Source of the DNA: Pegethrix bostrychoides GSE-TBD4-15B
GTDB lineage: Bacteria > Cyanobacteriota > Cyanobacteriia > Elainellales > Elainellaceae
DNA length: 64,000 bases
NCBI GenBank assembly: GCA_019359155.1
Contig: JAHHHV010000070.1
Coordinates: 82,567 to 146,566, forward strand
Direction: 5' to 3'
This document shows positions 16,855-26,600 of this stretch, in pieces (within the stretch, counting starts at the first letter, position 1; each line of letters starts with the position of its first letter). The translations under genes and the position numbers were made by a program. Below the pieces are notes generated by a model, which did not search any database, had not been told where the DNA came from, and saw only the letters and a list, made by a program, of their open reading frames with translations.

Positions 16855-18825
16855 CTAAAGCAGTCGAAACCACTGTCTGAGGCCACATCCTAGCAGAGCC
16901 GCCGGAATAATCAGCAGGCCGCTGGCGGTCTGAAACCAGAAAGGCAGCTCAGCCAAAGCCGGAAACAGGGGCAGATGACGCAGTGCCAGCCCAATTGCTG
17001 TGATCAAAACGCCTAGCCCCAGCGCATGTAGCCAGACTGAGCGCTGGGCCGAGCGCTGAGCCAGATGCGCGGTCAGGCATCCGCCCAGCCCAATGCAGAA
17101 AAAGCTGCTGACCAGCACCAAAATCAGCAGGCTCTCAGAATCATAAAATGTCGGGAAGATAGACTCTGGACGCAGCCCGTTGGACAAAAAAACCAGGCTG
17201 GCAATTAGCCCTAGCAGGAAGTTAAATAGTCCCAGACTCAGCAGGCTAGCACTGCCGCCCAGCAGCAGCGCGCTTAGACTAAAAGGCCGCTCCCGTCTGG
17301 GCTGCTGTGGTCGAGCCAGCGTAAACGGAGCCATCCGAGTTTTGTGGATCTGGCGCAGCGCTCGCCAGCTAATCCGCACCAGCCGCAGCCAAACTAGCAC
17401 CAGCGTCCAGACAGCAGCATCTCGCAGCACCTCAAACCAAAACGAGTCAAAGAAGCCAGCCCAGCGCTCAGTCCTAAACAACCTACCAAACAGCCCCAGC
17501 TTTCCAGCTTGTAGCCCAGCCACCGCCGCCAACGCCAGATAAAACCAGAGGGTCAGCCGCTGAATTAATCGACTGGGCTGCCGGAGCCGGAGTTGAGCTA
17601 GCCGATTTGCCAGCGTCAGCCAGATTTGGCCAACGCCCCAAACGTTATAGACTGGCAGCGCAGCGCGGAGCAGGGCACCCTTGGGCGAGATCGGATAGGC
17701 TCCGGTGAGGTTTTGGAGGCTGGCGTGAATGCGGTGCAGCCACCAGAGCGTCAGACAGCCAATGATCAGCGATAGCCCTAGACTGAGCCGACTGAATGGT
17801 GCAAAAATAAAGCCTGCGAGCTGCACCACTGCCAGCAGCAGTCCGGCGAAGGGCTGATTGGTGCTGGAAAGATCGAGTCCAGCATAGAGCGAAAACGCAA
17901 TTGCCCTGAGCAGCGAGAAAGTCAGCCCCAGCGTCTGAGTGAGCAGCGCTAGCCACAGCAGGCAGAGCAGCAAAAGCGTCAGGCGTTGGGACAGCTTGGC
18001 CGGACGGACGGCATTCGTTTCGCTGAGGTGGGCAGAGTCAAGCACCGCCCTTGAATCAGGCGAGTCAGTCTCCGGCAGAAATCCGGCGGGTGGCTCTGGT
18101 GATGGCTCTGGTGATGGCTCTGGTAGCGGCTCTGGTGATGGCTCTACAGCTACAGAAGATAATTCAGGGGGCTGCTGAGTCAGTTGCTCGGTTGAAGCGT
18201 CCCAGTCAGCAGCAGCGGGTTCAGACTGGGCGGCATCCGCCAACTCCGCCTCCTGAGCGCCAGTTGTCAAGGGTTCGACCGGAAACAAAATTAGTGAGTC
18301 TGGGTCAAGATCATCCAGCCGCAGCTCTGGATCGATGGGCAGAAGAATCATCGCCTCTGGGTCGAGGTCGTTCATTTGAAACAGCAGCGTTTCTAAAGCT
18401 TCAGGTGCGCCGTTGTGAGGGGCTGTCTGGATAGCTGATTGGCTGTCTATTTGACTGTCCATTTGGCTCTCTGCCAGATCAGGCGACGTCTCCACTGAGG
18501 CTAGCGAGGGCGACTCGACGTGACGCGACTGCGGTAGCAGCTCGATCACATGCCGCCATCCAGCAGTTGGCTGTCCCAGCTGACGACCGTAGAGCTTGAC
18601 CATCTGTAAGATTTCAACATCTAGCTTCTGCATTCCCTGCTTCACCAGCTTGACCATCGTGGCCTGATGCGGCATCTGTTCAGCTTCTAGCAGCAGCTTT
18701 AAGCAGAGTCCTTGGCGGCTAGCTCGCGCTGTGATGCCATAGTTTTGCAAACTGTGCGTGATCAGGTAAGCAATCGCTTTTGGATCGCCCTGCTTTGCCG
18801 ATTGCACAATTGGATGTTCAGCCAT
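16855..18825 (-). CDS. Large multi-domain membrane protein, unknown function
   Basis: A 656-residue protein. Residues 1-95 form a soluble domain (AKQGDPKAIAYLITHSLQNY, GMQKLDVEILQMVKLYGRQL) of a type I have seen at the N-terminus of other cyanobacterial proteins, but I know no function. Residues ~100-270 are an acidic, Ser/Pro-rich linker with a repeated PEPSPEPSPEP run and paired LDDLDPD motifs. The remainder has about eight or nine hydrophobic helices with Arg-rich loops. I choose the ATG at 18825 (MAEHPIVQ) over a TTG at 18840. The gene converges with the ABC ATPase and follows the RppA-type regulator on the same strand, 170 bases apart. Transport or sensing are both possible; nothing decides it. 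Confidence 0.75.
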   Translation of the reverse strand: MAEHPIVQSAKQGDPKAIAYLITHSLQNYGITARASRQGLCLKLLLEAEQMPHQATMVKLVKQGMQKLDVEILQMVKLYGRQLGQPTAGWRHVIELLPQSRHVESPSLASVETSPDLAESQMDSQIDSQSAIQTAPHNGAPEALETLLFQMNDLDPEAMILLPIDPELRLDDLDPDSLILFPVEPLTTGAQEAELADAAQSEPAAADWDASTEQLTQQPPELSSVAVEPSPEPLPEPSPEPSPEPPAGFLPETDSPDSRAVLDSAHLSETNAVRPAKLSQRLTLLLLCLLWLALLTQTLGLTFSLLRAIAFSLYAGLDLSSTNQPFAGLLLAVVQLAGFIFAPFSRLSLGLSLIIGCLTLWWLHRIHASLQNLTGAYPISPKGALLRAALPVYNVWGVGQIWLTLANRLAQLRLRQPSRLIQRLTLWFYLALAAVAGLQAGKLGLFGRLFRTERWAGFFDSFWFEVLRDAAVWTLVLVWLRLVRISWRALRQIHKTRMAPFTLARPQQPRRERPFSLSALLLGGSASLLSLGLFNFLLGLIASLVFLSNGLRPESIFPTFYDSESLLILVLVSSFFCIGLGGCLTAHLAQRSAQRSVWLHALGLGVLITAIGLALRHLPLFPALAELPFWFQTASGLLIIPAALLGCGLRQWFRLL

Positions 18826-18996
18826 CTTACCCAGAGCCAATCAGACCTACCCTACGAAGCCAAACTTCACGAACTGTATCAATCTCAACCTCAAGCTCAG
18901 ATCACTGCGCTCGCCCAGACTTTTGCCTAGACCTGCGCTCACACCACCGCATCTGCGCGATGCCTGCTCTCGTCTGGGGAGGCCATAGACCGGATG

Positions 18997-19695
18997 CTAC
19001 CCCAGATCTGCTGTCTCACCGCCAAATCGATACCCTTTGCCATAAACAGTATGAATCAGCGGCGGCTCGCCTGCGGCTTCCAGCTTGCGCCTGAGCAGCC
19101 GAATTTGGGCGGCTAGAACGTTGCTGCTGGGTCTGTCGCCTGCGCCCCAGACCTGTTCATAAATCTGCTCATGCGTCAGCAGCACCTGTGGATGCCGCAT
19201 AAAATATGCCAAAAGCTGACCTTCTTTGTCAGAAAGCTCGATTTTTCGGACTCCGCGTTGAGCAAGCTGATTGTCTAAGTCTAATTCCAGATCTTCGACT
19301 CGGAGAGCTGGAGCCATCAGAGTTTCTAATAGGGGTGCAGGTCGCCGCAGCAGAGCCCGAACGCGCGCCAATAGCTCACGCAGCTCGAAGGGCTTGACCA
19401 GGTAGTCATCTGCGCCCGCATCAAGACCTGCCACTCGGTCGTCCAGCAGATCTTTAGCTGTCAGAAATAGAACCGGCGTAGTTCTGGCTTCAGCTCGCAG
19501 GCGCTGGCAGATTTCGAGACCGCTGACGTGAGGCAGCATCCAGTCCAAGATCAGCAGATCGTAGTAGGTCTGCTGAGCCATCTGAGCACCAGTTGCGCCA
19601 TCATGCGTCACCTCTACCTGATAGCCCTCGCGCTGTAAAATCCGGCTGAGCGGGTCGGTCAATTCCACTTCATCATCCACGATCAAGATTCGCAT
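18997..19695 (-). CDS. rppA: OmpR-family response regulator, RppA type
   Basis: A 232-residue DNA-binding response regulator. The receiver domain has DDE acidic residues near 7-9, the phosphorylated Asp51 in LLILDWMLP, the conserved Thr in LFLTAKD and Lys in YLVKPFELRELLARVRALL. The winged-helix output domain ends with RRKLEAAGEPPLIHTVYGKGYRF. The pattern matches cyanobacterial RppA regulators (DDEVELTDPLSRIL), which respond to redox or metal signals in Synechocystis. I set the start at the ATG at 19695, since receiver domains normally begin MRILIVDD. No histidine kinase (RppB) is adjacent, so it is an orphan in this window. The exact symbol is less certain than the family. Confidence 0.88.
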   Translation of the reverse strand: MRILIVDDEVELTDPLSRILQREGYQVEVTHDGATGAQMAQQTYYDLLILDWMLPHVSGLEICQRLRAEARTTPVLFLTAKDLLDDRVAGLDAGADDYLVKPFELRELLARVRALLRRPAPLLETLMAPALRVEDLELDLDNQLAQRGVRKIELSDKEGQLLAYFMRHPQVLLTHEQIYEQVWGAGDRPSSNVLAAQIRLLRRKLEAAGEPPLIHTVYGKGYRFGGETADLG

Positions 19696-19768
19696 CAGCT
19701 CAATAGCCAGATTCAAAAGAGCAGAAGGTGGCTTTTTACGCCTTTTCCTACAGCATAGGCTCTCTGAT

Positions 19769-19804
19769 GATCAAAAAGGCGAGGATGCCCCCGCCCTTCT
19801 GATC
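19769..19804 (-). terminator. Inverted repeat after the first RTX gene
   Basis: GATCAAAAAGGCG (19769-19781) pairs with CGCCCTTCTGATC (19792-19804) with two mismatches. It lies 48 bases past the stop codon of the minus-strand RTX gene. The T-run (TTTT) is on the + strand side, not after the stem on the minus strand, so it may be a transcript-end stem-loop rather than a classical terminator. Confidence 0.35.
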
Positions 19805-19851
19805 GTGTTTTAGCTAAGTTTTAACTGCTTTCTGTAGGCTGAGCTAAGCCA

Positions 19852-22800
19852 CTAGACCAAGAAGTTGCTGGCTGTGAGGCGGCTGCTGTTCAGGTCTTTG
19901 AACACCGCTAGCTGGAGGAAACCGCCGGAGCTATCGCCGTTGGAGTCCACTCTCAGCACGGCTCCATCGCTGCTGTTGCCCAGCCTGACATAGGCCTCAA
20001 ACCGATTCGACTGACCGTAGCCCGCTCTGTCGAACACCTGTCGCAGATCAACGACATCCTGCGCCACGTCGAAGTCGATAATCGTGTCCACGCCATGCTC
20101 TGCGGAGCGATAGACGATCCGGTCGCTGCCTTTGCCAGTCCGCAGGCGGTCATTGCCGGGACCACCAATCAGCACGTCGTTGCCCAAGCCGCCGTTCAGT
20201 CTGTCAGCCTGACTGTTGCCTGCCAACTTGTCGTTGCCGCGCTGCCCCAGAACTAGGTCTCTGCCGCTGCCGCCCCAGGCAACATCATCGCCCCGACGCG
20301 CTGCGATCTGATCTGCTTTCCGACCGCCCCGTGCCCGGTCATCACCCAAGCCGCCGTTGAGGACATCCCGACCTTTGGCACCTTGCAGCTGGTCGTCGCC
20401 CTGCTGACCGTCCAGGAAATCTTGATTGGTGCCGCCGTTAACCTCATCGTTGCCGCGACCCGCCAGCAGCTCGTCGTTGCCGCCCTTGCCTTGTAGCAAG
20501 TCGTTCCCCCGACGGCCATAGATGACGTCGTTGCCCTTGTCGCCGGAGCCGCGATCGTCGCCCAGCCCCAGGTTTAAGAAATCGTCGCCGCTGTTGCCTG
20601 CCAGTCGATCGTTATCTTGCTGGCCGTCCAGCCGATCGCGGGCACCGCCACCCAGCAGATTGTCGGCGCCTCTGCCGCCTTGGAGTACGTCGTTACAAGC
20701 CAAGCCGCTGAGCCGATCGTCGCCGCCGTTACCCGCTAGCTGATCAATATTGCGCCCGCCTTTAATGCTGTTGTCACCATCGTTGCCCTCTCTCTCTCTA
20801 CCGGGCAGGCAGCCTGCGGGTTGCACCCCAGAAGCCAACGTCAGTCTGACAACTGCGGGGGTTTGGTCACCTGCGCCCTGGTTGTCAATGGCTGCATAGG
20901 TGAACTGAGCGCCGCTAAAGCTGGTCGAAGATTGGAAAAACACCTGCTGGATCTGGTCAGGGGTGAGGATCTGACCGGCAGCGATGGGAGTTCCACCTTG
21001 AGTCGGATTGCCCAGATAGAGCGTGCCCTGAGCCGCAGGTGGCAACCGCCGAATTGAAAAGGCCACAACCGTACCGTCAGGGTCAGATCCTGACAGCCCT
21101 GGCACCTGAGCCACCGTATTCTGAGGCAGTCTCAGCGAGCTGGGTGCAGTATCCGGTGCCAGGTTGTCACCCGTTGCGGGCGGCAGCGGCGTGACGGGCG
21201 GTATTGGCGTGCCGGGATTGGTTGGGTCTGTTGGATCAACTGGAGGGGTGGGAGGCTGCGCCGAGAGCGTGACGCTAGCTGGCGTGCTGTCCGAAGAACC
21301 GCGTGAGTCGGTAGCGGTATAGGTGAAGTTGCTGGCCGTGAAGCCTGCTGTCGCCTGAAAGTAAACTGTCTGGATTTGAGCCGGCGTGAGGGTGGCATCG
21401 ACAGCAATTGGGGTTCCGCCCTGAGCCGGATCGCCTAGATACAGCACCCCCTGACTGGCTGGCGGCAGCGTCAAGATCGAGAAAGAAGCAATGCTGTCTC
21501 CGTCGGCAATATCGGGATCGGTGGCCGAAAAGCCAACCAGAACGCTACTGCTGCTGGGCGGGACAACCTGCGCGAAATCGGCGGCTATCGGCTCCTGGTT
21601 CAGCGTGGAGACCACTAAGTTGCGGATTTCGTGAATGTTGGTAGAGTCGCCTGTCCCAGAAGCAAACCCAAATTTGAGCGTGGTTGGGGGAGCGGCTCCG
21701 TTGATACCTGCGACGTCGATATTGATTAAATTGGGCGAGGTTTCGCCCGGATCGAGAAAATCGCCATCGTTGTTACCGTCAATTCGGACTGAGAGCCGTC
21801 CTTCTGGGGTCAGATCAACTTTAATCGTTCGCTTGGCCGCAACTCGCGTCGTAGCGGCTGGGTTATCAATGCCAAAGGGAAGGCTGGTGGCTGTATCCGG
21901 GATGAACTGATAGTTTGTGCTTTGACCCGCTCGAATTGCAATCGAATCCGGCAATTGACCGGAGCCGCCTGTGCGAACGACTGGGCCTCCAGGAAAATCA
22001 GTGGGGCTAGAAAAGTTGCCAAACTCGTCAAAGCCAATGCCCAAATAGCCGCCGTCAATTCCTGGGGCAATGCCGTTCTTCTGAGCGTAGCCAAGAGAGC
22101 CGCCAAATGCGCCTGCCTGAGTGGGGGAAGCAGTGCCGTCTAATAGAAAAAAGCTGACTCCGTCTGCGCCAGTGCCGCCGTAAGCGTAAAGCTCAAACGT
22201 GACGGTTAAGCCTTGTCTCGAATCAATCGGGCTGTTGTAGAGCAGGAACGAGGCTTGATCCAGGACGCTATTGGTCAGCCGCAGCGCCCCGTCGCCCGGT
22301 GCGTCGATTGCCCCAGTCGGGCTGCCGGGAATCACGCCAGTCGGGCTGCTGCTGGCTGTCAAAAACGGCTGCTGAGGCGGCGAAGCTGGGTTGACTACTG
22401 GCCCCACGCCAGTCAGCCAGTTGGGGTTGGCGACTGTGGCTTCGCGGAAGGTGTCATCGACCAGCGTTATCAAGCTATGAGCGTAGGTGGCTCGCGCTTC
22501 AGCCGCAATGAGCATCGGCACTGTTATGGAGCCAGTCGTCACATTCAGGTTCCAGCTGCCTCCCAGTGCTGCGCTGCCGACTGGGGTGGCAGAGGCCGCA
22601 ATCTCTGCGCCTACTAGGGCTTTCAGTCCGTGCAGAAACTGCCGACCCAGCTGACCTGCGGCCACTTCGCAGCCGTAAAGCAAAATTTCAGCTCCAGCCA
22701 GCGCCTTCGCCCAAATGGCTAGATCTGCAACATAGCGCTGCAAGCTCTGGAGGCTCAGCTGAGAATTTCCCAGCCGCACTGCGCCAGCCTGACCGTGCGA

Positions 22801-22983
22801 GAGAATTTGCAGACTGTCTAGCTGGGCTTGACCCGCCAGAGCCTGCGTAATTTGCTCTACGCCATCTCGATTGGGGTCAAGAATCAAGACGGAGCTGGTT
22901 TCGACTCCGGCTAGCAATGCTGGATAGTCAACAACAGTCGGATCAACAACAAGCAGCGATCGACAAAACTCACGAACAGTCAT
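19852..22983 (-). CDS. Giant exoprotein: DUF4347, lectin-like domain, cadherin-like repeats, RTX calcium-binding repeats
   Basis: A 1043-residue protein probably exported by a type I system. There is no signal peptide. Domains in order: DUF4347 (about 10-165; SLQILSHGQAGAVRLGN, EILLYGCEVAAGQLG); a lectin-like sandwich (175-450) with GADGVSFFLLDGT and GYLGIGFDEFGNF; two ~100-residue modules that share the pattern LPPASQGVLYLGDPAQGGTPI; and about 200 residues of RTX nonapeptides (GNDVIYGRRGNDLLQG). The C-terminal module (GVDTIIDFDVAQDVVDLRQ) is typical of T1SS substrates. The ATG at 22983 is clear. A second RTX gene lies upstream on the same strand but 650 bases away with its own terminator. 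Role: surface adhesion or matrix binding, by family analogy only. Confidence 0.9.
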   Translation of the reverse strand: MTVREFCRSLLVVDPTVVDYPALLAGVETSSVLILDPNRDGVEQITQALAGQAQLDSLQILSHGQAGAVRLGNSQLSLQSLQRYVADLAIWAKALAGAEILLYGCEVAAGQLGRQFLHGLKALVGAEIAASATPVGSAALGGSWNLNVTTGSITVPMLIAAEARATYAHSLITLVDDTFREATVANPNWLTGVGPVVNPASPPQQPFLTASSSPTGVIPGSPTGAIDAPGDGALRLTNSVLDQASFLLYNSPIDSRQGLTVTFELYAYGGTGADGVSFFLLDGTASPTQAGAFGGSLGYAQKNGIAPGIDGGYLGIGFDEFGNFSSPTDFPGGPVVRTGGSGQLPDSIAIRAGQSTNYQFIPDTATSLPFGIDNPAATTRVAAKRTIKVDLTPEGRLSVRIDGNNDGDFLDPGETSPNLINIDVAGINGAAPPTTLKFGFASGTGDSTNIHEIRNLVVSTLNQEPIAADFAQVVPPSSSSVLVGFSATDPDIADGDSIASFSILTLPPASQGVLYLGDPAQGGTPIAVDATLTPAQIQTVYFQATAGFTASNFTYTATDSRGSSDSTPASVTLSAQPPTPPVDPTDPTNPGTPIPPVTPLPPATGDNLAPDTAPSSLRLPQNTVAQVPGLSGSDPDGTVVAFSIRRLPPAAQGTLYLGNPTQGGTPIAAGQILTPDQIQQVFFQSSTSFSGAQFTYAAIDNQGAGDQTPAVVRLTLASGVQPAGCLPGREREGNDGDNSIKGGRNIDQLAGNGGDDRLSGLACNDVLQGGRGADNLLGGGARDRLDGQQDNDRLAGNSGDDFLNLGLGDDRGSGDKGNDVIYGRRGNDLLQGKGGNDELLAGRGNDEVNGGTNQDFLDGQQGDDQLQGAKGRDVLNGGLGDDRARGGRKADQIAARRGDDVAWGGSGRDLVLGQRGNDKLAGNSQADRLNGGLGNDVLIGGPGNDRLRTGKGSDRIVYRSAEHGVDTIIDFDVAQDVVDLRQVFDRAGYGQSNRFEAYVRLGNSSDGAVLRVDSNGDSSGGFLQLAVFKDLNSSRLTASNFLV

Positions 22984-23629
22984 GGCCAGATGCCTCAGAT
23001 AAACTTTAAGTAGGTGCTGTTTAGCAGGAATATGAAGCAGCCGCCTCAGGACAATTACTGGATTAATCAGCTCCCACCTGCACCAGTTGTAGCAACAGAT
23101 GGAGTTTTACCTGAATCAATCAGTCTCAGTTCGAGAACTGTCCATTCAATCTATAGATTGAAAAGAATAGACAAGCCAGCGCGGAGATCCTGGGGTGACT
23201 TGCAAGTGATTTTAGATCTAGACTCATCGTAGTCTTTACAAAAACCTTCAGTGAATCCCCCGAAGTGAAGATCTCCATGAAGTCAATTTCAACACAGCTT
23301 AGACGACAGAGAATCAGTATGTCCGGTCGAATTACTGAAAAAATACTTAAATTTTATTAAGGCTTTATCAAGCAACAGGTGTGATATCTACTGTGCTATC
23401 TAACATGATCTAGCTGTGCGTCGCAAATAGAGCTAATCAGGTGCTTTTCCAATTAAACACCGTGTTTTTGCGGAATTTACGAAATTTAGATAAAAGTTAA
23501 GATTAACGCCAAAAAACTAGGCAAATACCCGCCATACGACGGGATCTGCCTAGATGTGCCGAATAAAAAGCGGCAGTTTTTCTGATAGTGCTTTTTATCT
23601 TCCGGCTGGGCTGTACCGCAACCCCAGCA
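22984..23629. other. 646-base gap between two RTX genes
   Basis: AT-rich compared with its surroundings. It holds the terminator at 23517-23553 and presumably the promoter of the minus-strand gene ending at 19852. A short + reading frame at 23014-23232 has no recognisable features and I do not call it. No RNA gene was recognised. Confidence 0.6.
23517..23553 (-). terminator. Rho-independent terminator of the second RTX gene
   Basis: CTAGGCA (23517-23523) pairs with TGCCTAG (23547-23553), with an inner CCCG/CGGG stem. On the minus strand the stem is followed by TTTTTT. It is 77 bases after the stop codon of the 1124-residue RTX gene. Confidence 0.8.
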
Positions 23630-26600
23630 TTAGATAAAGTATTGAGATACCGTCAGGCTGCTGCGATCCTGATCGCCTGAGCCGAATTGAATGCCCGAAA
23701 CGTTTACCACCAGATCTTGATTGGCCGAATAGCCTTTGCTGCCGTTGTTGACGGCTAGATAGCTGCCGCCGCGCCAGTCAAAAAATACGGCTTCGCGAGC
23801 CTTGAGTCGCTGATTGCCCCGGCGATCTGCATCTCTATCTTTGAAGGCGTTAGCGGTCGCTCTCTCTAGCGAAGACCCTTTGACCGACTTGGCGTTGAAC
23901 AGCGCTTTGGGGCGATTCTTGCTGCTGAGATTATTGTCAAAGTCGAGCTGAATTCGGTCGCCTTCTAGAACCTTAAAGTCTCTAATCCGATCGGGCGCAT
24001 AGGCCAGCGAGTTTTCCAGTGCTGCCGCCTGACTGCCGCCAGAATAGATGAACCGATCGGCTCCAGATCCGCCAATTAGCGTATCGCGATCCAGCCCGCC
24101 ATCTAGCCGGTCGTTGCCCTGATTACCCTTGAGCCTGTCGCGATCTTCAAAGCCAATCAGCCGATCGTTGCCCGCCAGTCCAGTCAGCGTATCACTGTCG
24201 CTCGTGCCTCGGAGCGTATTGTTACCCTTCGTACCTTGGAGCGTAATGCCGGGACTAGAAACCTCAACGTTGACCTGGTTTGTCCACTGCTCGCTGGCGT
24301 TCAGGCTCAATGGGTTGCCTGCTACATCTACAATGCCGCTGCCGCTGGCCGGAAGCAGCAGGCTATAGCCCCCCTCCCGGTTGGTCAGCTTCCGCAGATT
24401 GCCTAACGTCCAGGTGATGTTGTCTGCGGTGCTGAGCGTGGCGGTACTCAGCGAAATTGCTTCGCCTTTGCGGGTCAGCTGCAAATCTGCTAGATCAAAG
24501 CCCTGCACTGCTTCGCTAAACTGAATCGTGATTGCATCGACTTGGCTGCGGCGCGGGTCAGGGTTGACATCCAGCAAATTAGCCACAGGCGCAGTCCGGT
24601 CAATATTGTAGACCTCCCCTCGGAAATTACCGTTGTTGACACCAGCGCCTTGCAGCGGCAGACCGCGACTGTTCACAATGCTATCGTTGTCGATCAGATC
24701 TAGCTCAATTGTGCCGTCGCCGCTGCCGGTGCTCACCGTAACGGTATAAAAATCGTTGTTGTCGCGAGTCACTGCCGTAATCCCAGCTCCCGTGATGCCC
24801 TGTGTCACCAGCGTAAAGTCGGACGGATCAACGTTGGTGACGCCTTCGCTAAAGGTGACGCGATAGTTGACTGTAGCGGCATTGGTGGGGCTAGCGGCCA
24901 GCCGCAGAATGTCCACGACGCGCGGCGGCGTTTTGTTGACTGTGTAGGTTTGCCCAGTGAAGTTGCCGTTGCCCACCCCGGCTCCGCCCAGCGGCGCGCC
25001 AACGTTATTTTTAATGCTGTCGTTATCGAGCAGGTTTAGCCCCAGTTGCCCGTTGCCCGTGCCCGTATTGCCCACAACCTTGTAGGTGTTGCCGCTGCCG
25101 GTAACTTCTGAGGCAATGCCAAAATTGACGATGCCGCTGCCAAACATCCGAAAGTCGGAGCGATCGACCCCGGTGACATCCTGGTTAAAGACCACCGTAA
25201 ACTCGACGGTGCCAGCGGCGGTTGGGTTGAGGCCAGAGGGCGTGATCGAAGCCACCAAAGGCGCGCTCTTAATCACCGTGTAAATTGGGCCGGTAACGTT
25301 GCCGTTGCCTGCTCCGGTGCCGCCCAGCGGCACGTTCAGGTCATTGCGGATGCTGTCGTTATCCACCACGTTTAAGCCCAGGCTGCCGTCGCCGCTGCCG
25401 GTATTGATCACCAGCTCAAAGGTGCGGGCAGAGCCGCCGCTGTTGGTATCGATTGGCGTGATCGAGACGACGCTAGCTCCGGTAATGCCGCTGCCGGCCA
25501 CCACAAAATCATCCGGTGTCACGCCGCGCACGTCTTGGTCAAAGGTGAGGCGGAACCGGACGGTGGGGTCGCCGGTCGGGCTGTTGTCTAGCAGCGTGAT
25601 GGCGGCAACGCTGGGCGGCGTTTTGTTGAGGGTATAGATTGGGCTGGTGACGTTGCCGTTGCCCACACCAACCCCGCCCAGCGGCACTCCTGTGCTGCGC
25701 TTCAAAATCGTGTCGCGGTCAATCAGCTGCAAGGCTAGCGTGCCGTTGCCCGAACCGCTTGCAACCGTCACATTGTAGGCCGTGTTGTTGTCTCCAGGAT
25801 TGATGGGCGTGACAGCCGTGACCTGCGCGCCGCTGACTCCGCCAGCCGCAACTACCACAAAGTCGCTGAATCCGCCAGATGCTTCGGTATCAATCCCCCG
25901 AATCGGATCGCTAAACTGCACGGTGAAAACCACGCTGTCGGCGGCGGTCGTTTGGGCGGCGTTGTTCTGGCGCGTGATAGTAGCAGTGGGAGGACGCTTA
26001 TCTACTGTGTAGCGCTCGCCGGTAAAGTCGCCGTTGTCCAGTCCGGTTCCACCCAGCGGTACGCCTGCCGCATTGCGGATTGTATCGTCGTCGTTCAGCT
26101 CAATTTGAAACGTGCCGTCACTGTTGCCAGTATTGACCACGACGGTGTAGGTGGTGCCGCTGCCGCTAAATCGGGTAGGGTCAATCGTTGCGCCAATTGT
26201 GCCGCTGATTGGCACAATCACAAAATCAGAGGCATCTACGCCCGTAACCGCTTCGCTGAATATCACCGAGTAGGCAACGCTGTCGTTAGCAGTCGGCGTA
26301 CCGTCCACGCGCTTGATCAAAGTCGTAGCAGGCGGCGGCGTATTTTGAATGCTGGCCACCTGCCCGCCCGTGGTGGAAGGACTGCCGCCTGCTTTGTTGC
26401 CCTCATAGGCAGGCGCGCCTTCTGTAATAATGCTGCCTTGATTGAGATAGATGGCGCCCCCGTCAGCCTTGCCGCCTGCCCCTACGGGTAAACCGCCGCC
26501 GCCTGCGCCAGATCGCGTTGAGTTGTTGCGGAACGCGCTATTGCTGATTCGCAGCGAAGCCCCACCATCGACATAGACTGCCCCGCCCAGTCCGTCTCCG

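Noticed and set aside
22213..22617. 134-codon + frame opposite the first RTX gene
   Set aside because: Antisense to a long coding gene, low complexity and no homology visible.
23014..23232. Short + frame between the RTX genes
   Set aside because: GTG start, no recognisable domain, and no supportive ribosome site for the full length; called intergenic.
25952..26491. 179-codon + frame opposite the second RTX gene
   Set aside because: Antisense shadow arising from repeated modules of the coding strand.
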